Source: Selaginella moellendorffii (Eukaryota > Streptophyta > Lycopodiopsida > Selaginellales > Selaginellaceae). Taken from it: a stretch of 64,000 nucleotides of DNA. Under the pieces are notes generated by a model. That model ran no database searches. It had not been told where the DNA came from and saw only the letters and a program-made list of their open reading frames with translations. The stretch spans positions 1,693,991 to 1,757,990 of the forward strand of contig NW_003314292.1 in the NCBI RefSeq assembly GCF_000143415.4. The letters are read 5' to 3'. Positions 35,659 to 46,938 of this stretch are shown piece after piece. The number at the start of each line of letters is the position of its first letter. The stretch's first letter is position 1. The position numbers and the translations under genes are program-made.

Positions 35659-35879
35659 TTGGAGTGGCTCGATATGGCATTCTCTTCACCATGCTATTGC
35701 ACATCGATCATGCAGTGAGTGGTAGTGCTCTCAATCGATCGGAGCAAGCTAGAACTGAGGGGGAAGTTATATCATCCTCCGTCTCCCATCAAGCTCATCA
35801 CGATTGGAGTCTCCTTTTCGAAGCCAATTCTTGGTAGCTATGGAGTCGAAAAGTTGGCCAGAGCAAGCATAATATCAAA

Positions 35880-36260
35880 TAATTAGCATGGGAGATTACT
35901 TTTCCATCACTATCTCCCAAGTGTTTCCAGACTTCCTCTTGATAACAGCAACCTTTAACTCCGCCATGCTCTGTTCTCAAAAGAAGAAGATACCAACACC
36001 AAGTACCAGAATTTTGCCAAGCAGTGGCAAAAGTCAGTCTATTCATGTGTGGTTGCTCCGCTTTGTGTCGCCAAAACCCCCGACTTGCGCACGCTCTTAT
36101 CATAGAAACTTCACAAAGAGCCCATTACTTTGACTGTCAAACCTCCATGAAGCCGATTTTTGTCTTGAATGAACCAAATAGAGTTCTCTGATATAACAAT
36201 GACATCAATTGTGATCATAGAAAAGTCACATAGAGTACCTATTCAATGGTATCGTCAAGA
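35880..36260. pseudogene. Broken copy of the small gene at 46939-47578, with an internal inversion
   Basis: 35888 to about 35970 and 36106 to about 36200 align directly with 46929-47010 and 47145-47235. The roughly 130 bp between them (about 35976-36105) align in the opposite direction: TKYQNF and QWQKSVYSCVVAP are read on the plus strand here but on the minus strand in the other copy. The reading frame is therefore destroyed. Other small indels are present. Confidence 0.75.
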
Positions 36261-37362
36261 AGATCATCGTGCCAATGCTCCAGCACATGCTGGATGTCTC
36301 TTTTATCATTTAAACATATCTAAGTACGAATAAAAACAATCCAAACGATCTCATGTTTCCGCGTTGCGAGACCATGTATAAACAGTTAATGAATGAATGA
36401 ACGGACCCTTTTGCCCAAATACTTTGCTCCAAAGCCACATTTTTCAACAAGCAATCAGCCTTATTAATGGCATGCATAAAAAGGAATTTGAGCGATCTGG
36501 TTGTTGCAGGCTTTCGCGCCTCGAGGTCTCCAATGTTTATTCGGTGGCGCGTGCGCGAGCTCTAAGGATGCAGGAACTGAGGCACAACACTGTCTAGACG
36601 GGGAGAAGATTACAAAGTTCAGTTAATTTCGCTCTGGGCATTGGCTTGCAAATCTAGCTTTAATTGCGAAGAGGCAGTGTCTATTTATCTATCTGAATAG
36701 AAAAATAGGTTCGCACAGAATGGATCAGTAGCTAGGTAAAATGTCTCTGAATGGGGATTGTTCCACAAGACGCGAAGCAGGAGGAGTTGCGTGAAGCGCT
36801 GCGCGGAGAAATTTCTTAAGCGGGTTAGTTGCACAAAAACCACAGAAGCCATTTCAAGGCTCAACATAGAAAAAGCAGACGTGAAAGCAATAGGCAGAAG
36901 AAAAAGGCATTGATTATATATTGTTCAGGAAGACGCTCCTCTACATTAATTTGATCACCCTTCATGACTCCTCCTTCCATCTGAAGAAATCAAGCTTAGC
37001 ATGCATGCCATAGGCATCCAGATTCAAGCGCCTCAGATGGTTCAGCTGTGACCTTGCCACCTCTACTTTGACCAACTTCAGGCACAGGAGCAAGCGACGG
37101 TACACCAGGAGTAGTAGCAAAGACTTCCTCACGACACTAAGTCATGGTCTTGAGAATCTGGATCACCTTGTCATTTGTTTTGCCAAGGAGCGCATCATCA
37201 AAGCCAACAACATGCAATGTGTGACTCAGCGTCCCAAGGCTTGTGCCGCCCCAAAGCTCCCTGTAACTCCCCTGCCGGGGTGTCGAAGTTGAGCTCAATG
37301 TACAACACACAAACACGAAGTCCAAGAATAGCTACAGCTGCTGCTGCATCAAAAATTCTTAC
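36261..37362. other. Intergenic sequence, end of the duplicated block and probable copia LTR
   Basis: 36261 to about 36430 still aligns with 47330-47500 (end of the segmental duplication). Beyond that no gene is supported. The last part, up to the primer-binding-site-like TGGTATCAGG at 37363, should contain the 5' LTR of the adjacent copia fragment. Its left edge cannot be fixed because no second LTR is present in the window. Confidence 0.4.
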
Positions 37363-38107
37363 ATGGTATCAGGTTGAAAACTATCCAATCCCAACTGGTG
37401 CAGACGACTACTGAGAGATGAGGAGGAAAGGGCACAAGCACTCGCAACACTTGCGAGAGTACACCGGATCCAGGAGCGCAAGAGGCTGCGACTAACTGAC
37501 CACGGATTTTTCAGAACAGCAACTAGGGAAAACATATGGAGCAATCCGTCGGACCCGAGGCGATGGCAATTGCTTGCCCTCGCTACTCTAGGACCTGCCC
37601 CTAGGAAAGACCTCGTTACTAGATTTCTTCTAGATTCTAACAATGGCTGGGTCTTCTTCCTCTAATCCACTTCCTCCTCCCCCACCTCCTGCAAATCTAG
37701 GCTCATCTCCTGAAAACTGAGACGGTTGGGAGAAGATGCTTAACAAACTCACGTGAACAAACTTCGCGACATGGTGTGCCAAAGTCCAACTCATTCTCCT
37801 TGCTAAGGAGGTATCGTGGTATCCTAAACCTATGGACCTCGCACTTCAACTTACATGGGAGAGTGGCAATCGCAAGGCGCTATCTGTGATTGGACTTGGA
37901 TTGGCAATGAGTACATACATTTGCTCGATCTTGCGAAGGATGCACACGCAAACTGGGATGCTCTTCTCGCTGTTTTCTTGGCCAAGGCTGAGAATGCTAA
38001 GAAATTTCTGAACATGCGCATGGACATAAAAGACTCTGTCACGACCTACATCAGCAAGCTTTGAGGTCTCATGGCTAGTATCTGTCTCGAGTCCAAGCCG
38101 AAGGACT
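37363..38107 (+). mobile_element. Ty1/copia-like retrotransposon 5' fragment (PBS and gag)
   Basis: TGGTATCAGG at 37363 resembles a primer-binding site for initiator tRNA-Met. A frame starting near ATG 37643 has a Ser/Pro-rich head, a WCAKVQ..LL segment and, after frame damage, the stretch WDALLAVFLAKAENAKKF..MRM (37855-38064). Those patterns are typical of plant copia gag. There are stops within it (for example near 37720). At 38108 the sequence switches abruptly to PPR homology, so the rest of the element is gone. Confidence 0.6.
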
Positions 38108-40370
38108 TGTGGGAGTCTGGTGGCACTTGAGCTTGGGAAAAGAGTTCATGGTGATGCTATCAAAGCCGCTACAAAAGCTCGAGAGTTGCTTGCCTTGCAG
38201 CCCTCTTGAGCTCTCATTCTCAAGAATATGTCGACGGTCACCAGACTAGTCGGCACGAATATGTTGCCCAGGAAGCCATGGCAGCTTGACAGTGAAGAGC
38301 AAATGCCTTTTCCAAGCTCGTGACCTTCACTATGTGTCACATTCTAATCTCGATCCGCACACATGCTCTCAGCACAGCAACGTAAGTCCGAGCATTGGGG
38401 TAACTTTCTTGAGCTTGCATCTGCCAGAACTTCAGAAGAGTTCTAGACCTAGTTCGCCTTCCCCGCTTTCTCCGTATCCCAGTATCAGTGGTGTCTAGGA
38501 CACTACATTCCAAGTTTCCATCCTGTAGAAAGCCAAGCTCGCGTCTACCATGCTCCCACACTTCGCGTAGAGGTTGATAATACTGCTCTCATAAACTTGT
38601 TTGTCCTGTCCAGTTTGTGCAGCCTGAGAGCGGATCCCCATAGCTTCTTTAGCTTCACAACTTTCCATCGACTTTTAAGCCCTATTTTACTGAAACCGCC
38701 AGTGTCTGCGAGTCTGGTAGACACTGCTGGTGCTGCTGGATCATCCATCAGAATACCAATTCCTCACTGATACACCACACAACTTAGAGCACTTGGCACT
38801 AGTGGAGGAGGGTGCCAATGAAACAATGGATTTGTCGTAACCAGCTTGTAGAGCTCAGGAGTGAAGTGCCATTCCCATTTCCAAAAACGGTAACAGCCAT
38901 AGCCAAGTTCATGCAAGCAACAAGTGCCGCAACAAAGCTCAAAGCATCTGGAGCAGCAATCCTCTTGAAAACCTCTAAAGCTATAGCATTCTTTTCAATT
39001 TCAACGTACCCAAGAACTAGCACAGTCGTTGTGACAAGGCATCCTGTTGAGGAATTGATCATGCTCCTGTATTTGACGAACATATCCACCAGGCTGATCA
39101 CCAAGTAGACCTGCATGTGGATTTTCCTAGCAATTTCGCACGTATTCTAGAATGCAGCCGACTTCTGGCCGCATTTAAGGTGTGCAGTTGCTTCAGTATC
39201 CATATACCTATCAGGGTTGTGAATAGCAAACTTGAACAAAGTCAAATGTGTTTGAATGCCTCGCATACCACAAAAAAACACCAATCTCAAACCACAATCT
39301 AGTCACACACTTTCTCTTCTTCTTCATTGTGACACTCCTTTGTCACAGGCAGAGCTCTATCTGATCAACATAGTCTTACACTCAATTTTTCTTTGTTCAC
39401 AATGCTAAATCATGATCACGTCTATGCCCCATTGCTCATGTATGGAAATAAATTTTTAGACTTTTAGGTTACATTTCTTTAGTTACACATAAATTTTTGG
39501 AAGGTGAGAGAGTGCTCCTGCACTTCATTGCAACTTCCACCTGCAAGAGGAAATGATCAAACAGGATTCCAGGTTCTCACAATCAGAAGATGAGTTCTAC
39601 TCACCTTTCATGGAGCAGATTTAAGTAGAGGAGTTTTGAAAGGCTTGGAGCTCTTTCCTGGAGGAGCATGGTAATTGACTGGTCGGTGTGCAGAGGGTTA
39701 TGTGAGTAGCTGTGTAACGATATAATATCCAGACACGGCATGCAAATCTTGGACAATTTTATTGTTAACAATGTACCCCAGTCGTTTTGCAGCATTCCAA
39801 CCGACATTCCTCTGGGGTGAAGGGTATATGTACATTTCAATCCAGTTCAACTATGGGTGAGTGGACGCTGCTTGAGAGACGTTGACCATGGCAAGTGGAA
39901 GAGTCGGTATATGGGAAGAGCAAGCCAAAATCTTGTCCATGAAGCAGCTTGCAAGCCTTGGAAGGAGCTTGGTGGAGCTGTTGGACAAATCATCATGGTG
40001 TGGTACATAGGTTCAGAACAGTAGATTGCTCACATGCCCAATGCCAAGCTGTGGGAATCAAGCAACTACTGGCACAAATGAAGGAGGCTATATTGCTCAG
40101 CTAAGTAGTATTTCATGCAACATCTCAAACTGGTAGAAAGAGGAGGCTTTGTGCGAGCACAGCGAGAGGCTAACCATGCTTGTGCACTCATCAATACCGC
40201 TCCAGGTGCAGTCATTCAGGTTGTAAAGAACTTGAGAGTTTGTGATGATACCACCAAGCAACTGCTGTTATCTTAGTGATCGAGCAGAGACATATCATTT
40301 GCAGGGACTCTGAGTCACTTCCACGTCTTTGAAGGTGGGAAGTGCAGTTTGTGGAGCAAAAACTCCAAGA
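38108..40370. pseudogene. Decayed duplicate of the DYW-PPR gene, with inverted middle part
   Basis: 38108-38155 matches 30010-30060 of the intact gene on the plus strand. About 38150-39190 matches its N-terminal and middle repeats on the minus strand (39116-38799 corresponds to SLVDMF..VLGYVEI..AAPDALSFVAALVAC; 38561-38337 to the QMQAQ..DARTYVAVLRAC region). About 39870-40370 matches the E and DYW region again on the plus strand (CEHSERL, KNLRVCDD, HVFEGGKC in broken frames). Between 39190 and 39860 lies unrelated DNA without a gene. Frameshifts and stops are numerous. It is one part of the duplicated 28.5-36.4 kb block. Confidence 0.8.
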
Positions 40371-40999
40371 GTATAGAAAACCACTACTACTTAGGGATTA
40401 GATCTAGAGGTTCATCTTTGTCAGTGCCGCCCATCACACCATTCAATTTTGCATCGTTTTAAAGTTTTGAATGATTGTGTCTCCTAACTGGACAAATGTC
40501 TTAAAAGAACCACTAGTTTCCTCCACTCAATTGCTTTTCTCTTGTATTTTCTCGCCCAAAAGGTCACAACCCTAGGATTATTATTAATATCTTTTTAGTC
40601 TCCTGGTCACGATCAAAGTCATTGAAATTGACCGAAAGTACATGGTAAAGCTAGGAAGTTTCCCAGGGAAAACTTCGAAATTAAGGAGAAGAATTTCTGT
40701 AGAGAGGAGGATTTTCTTCAATTACCATCTCTGGCAGGGGATCGACCACTATATCCATTCCAGGCCGCAAGTTCTCGTAAGTTCTTTTTTGTTGCATGAC
40801 TCGCGAGGAATTCGGGGGTCTTGGTTGTTTGCTGTAAAAGATGGATTTCAAGGCGTAAGGTGTCCTCAGGTCTGTATCTTTTCTTTTATAATTTTTGTTG
40901 ACCACTATCATAATTTATCGCTCAGATATTGGATTGATGGTCGGAGCTTTCTAAAAAGTTGGTAAGTTCCATCCAGAATGTTCTTTGCAGGTTAATTAT
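40371..40999. other. Spacer corresponding to 31112-31545 in the duplicated block
   Basis: About 40630-40870 aligns with 31250-31440, including the YMVKL.SFPGKT stretch and the final KDGFQGV/KMDFKA region, with frame damage. 40910-41000 aligns with 31480-31560. 40380-40620 shows nothing recognisable. Confidence 0.5.
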
Positions 41000-42902
41000 T
41001 TGTGATGGTGTTCGTCCACCACTAGCTGCAAATCCTACGCATGAGATAAGGTACACAGACAATCTTCCATAGTGCATAAGCTCTCCTGCGCCATGGCTGC
41101 TCTCAAGAGCGAAAAAGGATAAGGTGTCTCAAGGGGATCCAAGAGATGGATTGCTCTCTCGAAATGCGGGATGTCTTGCTGGGAAATTCTCCCCAGGCTG
41201 TCCTGAGCCCTTCCATGTACTCGGCCGCGGCCTATCTGAGTTTTTGGTGCACTAAAGGCTTATTTTTTTCACCTCTAGAGTACACTTCTTGGATCTTTCC
41301 AGTTACTCGTGAATGGTCTTTGCTTCGTATGACGCATTGGCCAGTTCTGCCGCAAAGTAGCTTAACAGAGGTGTTGTTGCTCTCTCCAGGGGAACTCAGC
41401 TCATCCGAGACTTTACCGTCCGTTGATCCCACCCTTTCCACGTAGTATTTCGTCCACGCCTCTTGGTCCTTAGCGTCTCTGGAGTGCTTCCGGAAGCACG
41501 CAACCATGCGAGAGATCATTCCTGGCGTGGTACCTTTGTTTTTGGGCCGATATAATCGTCGAGGAACGTCCCGGCCGCCCAGAGACTGTCCATATAATCC
41601 ATCTTCACAGCGATCTGGATTCTGGTGAGCATGGGCGGCGTTCTCTTCAGCATGGGACCTTGCAGCATGGAGCTTTACTAATCTCCAGTCTTGCTTCTCG
41701 GTACAGATCATAAGCAACCAAGCGGCCTTGAGTATACCAGGTTCTTTTGGCATGCATGTAAAACCGTGCGAACCTGGTGTAGTTCAAGATGCACCGTTGG
41801 GAGCAACACCTCGATCCTAGCTTCTCGTCAAGCTTAAGTTTGACATTCACCATCAGCTTTACAAGCTTTCTTCTAGCAGCCGCATGCAGCGACAACTTCC
41901 TCTCGAGGCAGCTCTGAAAGCGAACAACATTAGAGCAAACATAAAATTATAAACTTGCATACCATTTTACGCATCAAAGTTGGTCAGCAGACGCTTCCAG
42001 TCTTCTGTCTCGCCAAGCTGCACCAAAGTCTTCACGATCTGGTATGAAGCAAAAGCCTTGTATTCTATGGATGCCTGCTCCAGGCTTTCAGCAATGAACT
42101 TGGAACCATTTCAGAGCGTCGCGGCAGTCTCCACCATCTCGCTCTTGCTGTTGAATCACCGATCCGAGTCCCATCTCAGCATGGTGTACCTTAGTAGATC
42201 TGAGCGAGGCTGGGATGGGACTCGGATGGGACTAAAGCTAATCTCTTGAGGTTCGCCTTCTTTATGCTTGATTATTGCGCTGACCATGTCAAGCAGAGCT
42301 GCTGAGAGCACAGATTCTTCGGTGCAGAGATTTTGAGCGTCTTCTATCTCGCCAAGCTGCACCAAAGTCTTCGCGATCTGGTATGAAGCAAAAGCCTTGT
42401 ATTCTATGTATGCCGGCTCCAGGCTTTCGGCAATGAACTTACTAACTTGGAACCATTTCAGAGCGTCGCGGCAGTCTTCATCATTTTGCTCTTGCTGTTG
42501 AATCACCGATCCGAGTCCCATCCCAGCATGGTACCTTAGTAGATCGGAAGTCGCACTGTCGAGGCAAGAGATGAACCAAGTGGCACTAAGATGACGACTT
42601 GCCACATGAAACTCTGCCAGTGCTCGTGGAGACTCCGACTCCTGGTGCTGCTTACCTTCATCTTTGTCAGCAGTGCTTTCAAAGCATTCCAGCAGAAACG
42701 CATACAGATTATCCGGCTCCAACTCTTTCTCCGTGAAATGGTTGATGATGCCTTGGAGGAATCTGATACTCCATTGAAGTCCATCCACATCTCTCTCCCG
42801 CAGACAGCATTCCGCAAATCTCCTCGCGGCAGGCTTGAGATCCTGCTTGCTCTCGAACAATGCGTCCAGCAAACGGACAGCGCCTGCCAAGTAAGAGGCC
42901 AA
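41000..42902 (-). pseudogene. CHAT copy E, N-terminal half (pseudogene, duplicate of 31546-33390)
   Basis: 42902 to about 42260 still reads as a frame closely matching copy D (LAGAVRLLDALFESKQDLK onward). It then breaks down into short frames (41895-41647, 41753-41232) through deletions. 42013-42225 repeats 42346-42560, an internal tandem duplication of about 330 bp with partial loss. Same orientation relative to its C-terminal half as in copy D, so the head-to-head arrangement predates the duplication. Confidence 0.82.
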
Positions 42903-43214
42903 AGACTTCCCATTTCTTTCAAATGCTTACAGCAGTTCTGCAGGAAAAGGAGTTCCTGGACTTATGATGGTCAAATAGCAACAGCATCGACAACTTCACG
43001 ATCTCCAGTGTGCGTTTCAAGCACACATATATTTCAAGACAAAACAAAAGTCTTCCCTGGAACATGGAGCTTCTAAGCAAGTGAGGAATTTGCTTTTCTC
43101 CTCAAAATGGTTTGACATGACCAATTCGGTGCAGGACTTTTCGTTTGCCATATCTTGTGAGTGCACTGAGCTTTGAGATCATACTGGATGGCAAAGAGTG
43201 ACATCAGGCTCCAT

Positions 43215-45590
43215 GAAATAATGTCAGTTTCCTATGTAGCTTCATCCATGGAATAATCATTCCACTGAACTAATAACTCCTTAGTTGTCTTCCAGTGTGT
43301 TTTCACTAATCTTTGAGCAAAAATATTGGTTAGAGTTAAAATCTAGATGATAAACTGATCCATGATATCACTAAAGTGCAAACATGCTTTAAGCTTGTTC
43401 ATATAAAATGTTGAATGAATCTTCAAATTAGCTGGCAAGTCAAAAATGTATGCAAGATCCCCCACACACTGTAAAATTGTCTAAGGCGCACAATACCATG
43501 AAGATAATTTAGCATTGCCACCTCCTTTCAAAGACTATTGTGCATTTGACAGTTTAAGGTAAACTTTGTCACCAACTTTGTACTCTTGATGTTAATAATA
43601 CTCATTAACCAATCTTTTGTCTCGATCTTAAACTTGTCTCATATTCAACTTTGCCAATTCAAGTTTATCTTGCATATCCTCCAGGAAATCACAAGCATAA
43701 AGTACCCAAACCAAAGCAAACTCAAACTTACAAGAAACTTATGCTTATACCCATACATCACTATAAAGGGAGACATGCCAATAGCTGATTAATGAGCGCT
43801 ATTGTGAGCAAATTGAAGCAAAGGCAAGTACTTCTCCTATACTCCTTGTTGAGTCAAGTTTCCCACAAAAGACCTTAACATATCTTTTAATAGTTGATTC
43901 ATATGCTTTGTCTACCCATTTGATTGTGGATGCTCACCACTACTCATGCTCAACTCAGTTTCTAGCTTCTCAAAAACCGTTTGCCAAAACTTGGACATGA
44001 ACTTGGGATCCCGATCACTCATAATGCTACTTGGCAAACCATAGAAGCTGAATAACTAATTGTAAGCAACCAAAGAGAACGATTCAAGAAGTTCATAAGG
44101 GTTTAAATATAGACGGAAAGAGCCTATGAACAAGAGTGAACTTTTTTTTCAATTGGTTAAGGGTCTTAGGATATTTAAGGTTAAATGTCCTTGGGTTTGA
44201 ATAGTACTGTGCTGGGTGACCTCCCGACTCAAGAGCTTACAATTTGTATCAAAGGGGTCTTGAGTTCGACTCTATTGATTACCTAGGGGTAGGGTGTCAA
44301 GAGAGCATGGCTCTCAGGAGAGTTACAACTCTCAGCATAGCATCATTTCCATCTTGGGCAAACCAAAATGATGCTATGGATCATTTGATGAAGATGGCTC
44401 ACTTCTTCATATCAAATGATCCATAGCATCATTTCCATCTTGGGCAAACCAATGATAAAGTCCATTGAAATTTTATCCCACTTATTCTCGAGTACACATA
44501 AAAGATGATAAAGGCCAGTGAGCTTATGATGATCAATTTTGACTGCCTGGCAGATCAAATAACCACGTACGTACTTTTCAACATTTAACTTCATCCTAGG
44601 CCAAAAGAAATGCCCTTTTACCAACATATACTTTCTCAGTACCCTCAAATGCCCAGCACTTGGCACATCATGATACTCAACTAAAATTTTTTTGATGAGT
44701 TTTTCAACACGAAGAACCACTAAACATCCCTTCTTCATTAGGATTCCATCTCATATCTTGAATAACACAAACTTGTCACCCTTTAAATCTTTAGAAGCAT
44801 CCCTTAACAAAACCTTCACTCAAATATCAGTGATAAAGGAGTTAAAGTTAACAAACTCTTTAAGCTCATCTAAGAGATCGTTGGATAGCTTTATGAACGA
44901 AATAGAATTTACTATCCTAGATAATGCATCAGCCACCTTATTGTCACTTCCATACTTATACTGGATCTAAACAAATATTTTTTATAGAAACTCTTGCCAA
45001 CAAGCAAGGTGGCCTTGAAAATCCTTTTATTGATTAAAATATTGGAGAGATTGATAATCTGAATTCACATGGAAGTCGATCCATACAAATAATATCACCA
45101 TTCCTTAGCTCATGTATGCAAGAGGATGCCCAACTTGAAGCAAGATGGCTCTAATAGCAATATCACTTGCATCTATCTCAACCACAAAAAGCTGAAACAA
45201 AAAATGCTTGAATTATATCCACAATGGATCCTACCACATTCACCTTAGTATTTATTGACCTCTTCAAGATAATCTTTGCCCTGATATCTAGCCCTATAGC
45301 AACAAAAACAATTACCCTCTACCTTGTCTTTTTCCCATTAGTCCAAATGAAGTTTTTGAGCCTTGGTGCCATCTCCACTCTTCGAGCCATGATAGAATAA
45401 AAACTGTTTCCTCCTTGAATATGAAACATCGGTGAGCTGGTCATCACGTTGACTACTCTGTAAGCCATCCTGTTAGTGATAGCATTAGTCAACGTTGTTA
45501 TAAATCCTTTTTGACTTTTTGCTATACATCCACTAAGCTCAAACCTTTGATAAAACATTACACCTTTAGCAAAGTGCAGATAATAATGTC
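43215..45590 (-). mobile_element. Degenerate Ty3/gypsy element inserted between the two halves of CHAT copy E
   Basis: Reads right to left. RNase H-like remains lie at about 45320-44900 (NKVADALSR). The integrase zinc-binding region lies at 44738-44412 (H..H then YLICQ..K, MDFIIGLP), and the integrase core at about 44040-43900 (SDRDPKF, GEHPQSNG). Stops are frequent. The insertion splits sequence that is continuous in copy D at about 33690 (CTCCATGA / AGCTAAGTGCG). LTRs could not be delimited. It belongs to a different lineage from the 48-kb element, judged by poor similarity. Confidence 0.7.
44366..44434. repeat. Long near-perfect hairpin inside the gypsy remnant
   Basis: The arms 44366-44394 and 44404-44434 are reverse complements apart from a two-base bulge (AAATGATGCTATGGATCATT against AATGATCCATAGCATCATTT), with a loop of about nine bases. 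In addition, the 30-bp sequence around CATCATTTCCATCTTGGGCA occurs directly repeated at 44336-44365 and 44422-44451. This suggests a local inverted template switch. Confidence 0.75.
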
Positions 45591-46640
45591 ACTTAGTCCT
45601 TTAGCTAAGTGCGAAAATAGAAAAAATTGGATAAGCTTCGAAAAGAAGAGGATCCTAAGGAACAGGAATCACAAATTTGTCAACTGCTGCAGACTTTGGC
45701 TTTGAGCTACTTGCTTTGGAAATTTTCAATCAGCAGTGTGAGATGAAGATGGCTGACTTATTGTGGGCATATTATGACAGATTGCCATTGGGAGAGCCCA
45801 TCCTTCTTCTGATGAACGAATTTATGGCAGAGTCGATTCAACTAGCAGAGTGTACTTACCCTCAACATACCAACTGGCTTCATTCGGCCACACATTTGAC
45901 ACCATGGTTATTTTCTGTGGAAGATGGGCTTCGAAGTTGACTCCGTCCGAAAGTACGAAGAGATGCTCAGGTTGATGACTTCTGTTTTGTTTTTTTCCTG
46001 TTTTGATCAGTTTTTTTGCTCAGGTGTTTCTTGCGGGTAAATTCAAAATTTGGCTACTTGAGCACAGGAAGGATCACGAACTTAGAAACCATGAAGTACA
46101 ACTTTGATCAGAGTTCCCTATGTGCTTTGAGCGAGTTCAAGTGGGCAATTTTTTGGTTTGAGAGGGTCATGCAAGGGACGTGCTGTTCTTGGCCACAACC
46201 AAAGGTGACTACGAGAAGCATGACGAGTTTGACATGGACGACGAGAAAGCATGGGGACAAGTCCAAGTCATTTTCAAAGACGTTGGAATCGACAGAGACA
46301 TTTTGGTCATATCTCACCTCTACCTGTTGCACAATAGAGAGCTCGTCGGGCATAACCGAGAATGCGACTTCAACGCTTGTTCACCGTCAGCATTACTGGA
46401 GCTCCTGGAAGCTAACAACGCAGGCAAGGCTCTCAGGGATTACTACCATGTTATCGTCAAGCCTTTTGAGTCACAGCTTGATATCACCCTGGGACGTGAA
46501 AGACAAGTCCACTCGGGTGCTCATGGAGAAGATATACAGAAATCTGGTCCAAGGAATGGATATTGCGAGAGCTCTCAGGGAGGCTGTTGTGGAGATGATC
46601 GAGGCCAACGATGGTAAGCCGGAAGCTTTATTATAAGGTC
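45591..46640 (+). pseudogene. CHAT copy E, C-terminal half with the catalytic core deleted
   Basis: 45600-45970 and 46020-46480 align with the first two exons of the copy D C-terminal half, with frameshifts. At about 46480 the sequence jumps from FESQL directly to a segment matching SLWNVKDKST (about 35410 in D), removing about 750 bp, which in copy D holds both the catalytic His and Cys. A remnant of the C-terminus (VLMEKIYRNLVQGMDIA) follows to 46636. It cannot encode a protease. Confidence 0.85.
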
Positions 46641-46938
46641 ACCAGCAGCGTGTTCCAGGCTAGATAGAGTGGATTGGAGTGGCTCGATATGGCATTCTCT
46701 TCATCATGGCTAGTGCACATCGATCATGCAGTGAGTGGTGCTCTCGATCGATTGGAGCAAGCTAGAACTGAGAGAAAAGTTATATCATCCTCCGTCTCCC
46801 ATCAAGCTCATCATGGTTGGAGTCTCCTTGTCACAGCCAAGAGTGTAGGAGATTCTTGGTTGGGGTCGAAAATTTGGCAAAGCAGAGAGTTGCAAATGAA
46901 AGAGAGCAAGCATAATAATATAGTACAAGCATGGGAGA

